This document shows positions 63,912-64,000 of a stretch of 64,000 nucleotides of DNA, piece by piece; positions within the stretch are counted from its first letter, which is position 1; each line of letters begins with the position of its first letter. Location: positions 34,222-98,221 of the forward strand of contig DLCK01000079.1 of assembly GCA_002480565.1 (NCBI GenBank). Reading direction: 5' to 3'. The notes under the pieces were generated by a model. The model was not told where the DNA came from. It saw only the letters and a program-made list of their open reading frames with translations, and did not search any database. The stretch is from Phycisphaerales bacterium UBA7800. GTDB lineage: Bacteria > Planctomycetota > Phycisphaerae > Phycisphaerales > Phycisphaeraceae. The translations under genes and the position numbers were made by a program.

Positions 63912-64000
63912 TTACTCAGGATACGATTGTCGCAGCTTCTGAGCAAGCTTCATTTGATTGGATCCAAGGTAAACGAATGTACGTTTTTTTGCCTTAGCGA
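63912..64000 (-). CDS. C-terminal end of an unidentified gene (partial)
   Basis: The last 28 codons of a leftward gene that continues beyond the window end. The frame is open from 63998 to a TAA at 63912, giving a basic tail (KAKKRTFVYLGSNQMKLAQ, then KLRQSYPE). It ends 11 bases before the second ATPase gene, so it should belong to the Tad operon. CpaE/TadZ or another early Tad component would be expected here, but the fragment is too short to tell. Confidence 0.55.
   Translation of the reverse strand, partial: AKAKKRTFVYLGSNQMKLAQKLRQSYPE

Overview
This 64 kb chromosomal window most likely comes from a member of the Planctomycetota, probably Phycisphaerae-like. That is an inference from three things: a membrane protein with a CxxCGYxLR...CPECG zinc ribbon, a large kinase-TPR protein next to a tight-adherence (Tad) pilus locus, and frequent starts without a Shine-Dalgarno site. 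Base composition looks near 50% GC. No rRNA, tRNA, CRISPR array, prophage, integrase or transposase was seen.

Layout. 1-11.6 kb: tail of lspA, a class I glutamine amidotransferase, thrC, an MscS channel, corA, a YifB/ComM-type ATPase, an esterase, an MMPL/RND exporter and hslU (no hslV nearby). 11.6-17.1 kb: a leftward glycan cluster (GT9, O-antigen ligase/polymerase, radical SAM/SPASM, GT4). 17.2-24.3 kb: a small orphan ORF, a rhodanese-like lipoprotein, a zinc-ribbon membrane protein, trpF, a UvrD/PcrA helicase and mnmG. 24.3-32.8 kb: zwf, pgl, xseA, xseB, a prepilin peptidase, an OmpA-like lipoprotein, hisH and a DUF89 protein. 32.8-45.4 kb: two tandem polysaccharide deacetylases, a divergent AraC regulator/PhyH dioxygenase pair, a class IV aminotransferase, rpmE, prfA, a 933-residue exported protein, a beta-helix lipoprotein and trpB. 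45.6-64 kb: one long leftward Tad locus.

The Tad locus carries two TadA/CpaF ATPases (one with an N-terminal FHA domain), TadB, TadC, CpaB, CpaA-type prepilin peptidase, a Flp pilin, a second small pilin-like protein, two TadE-like and two very large TadG-like proteins, a Ser/Thr kinase with a long repeat region, and a separate FHA membrane protein. Kinase and phosphothreonine readers in one locus suggest that pilus assembly is controlled by phosphorylation. Secretin (CpaC) and CpaE are not in the window.

The feature least explained by the genes is a dispersed set of intergenic inverted repeats. Their arms are built from short tandem units. One type uses units ending in CAGAG, CAGAT or CGAAGG; the other uses GATTAGG/GGGAGTAG-like units. 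Within one element the two arms mirror each other closely, while different elements differ in unit sequence. Several right arms sit directly against start codons that lack a Shine-Dalgarno site. A separate 115-nt palindromic structure fills the tadB-tadC spacer.
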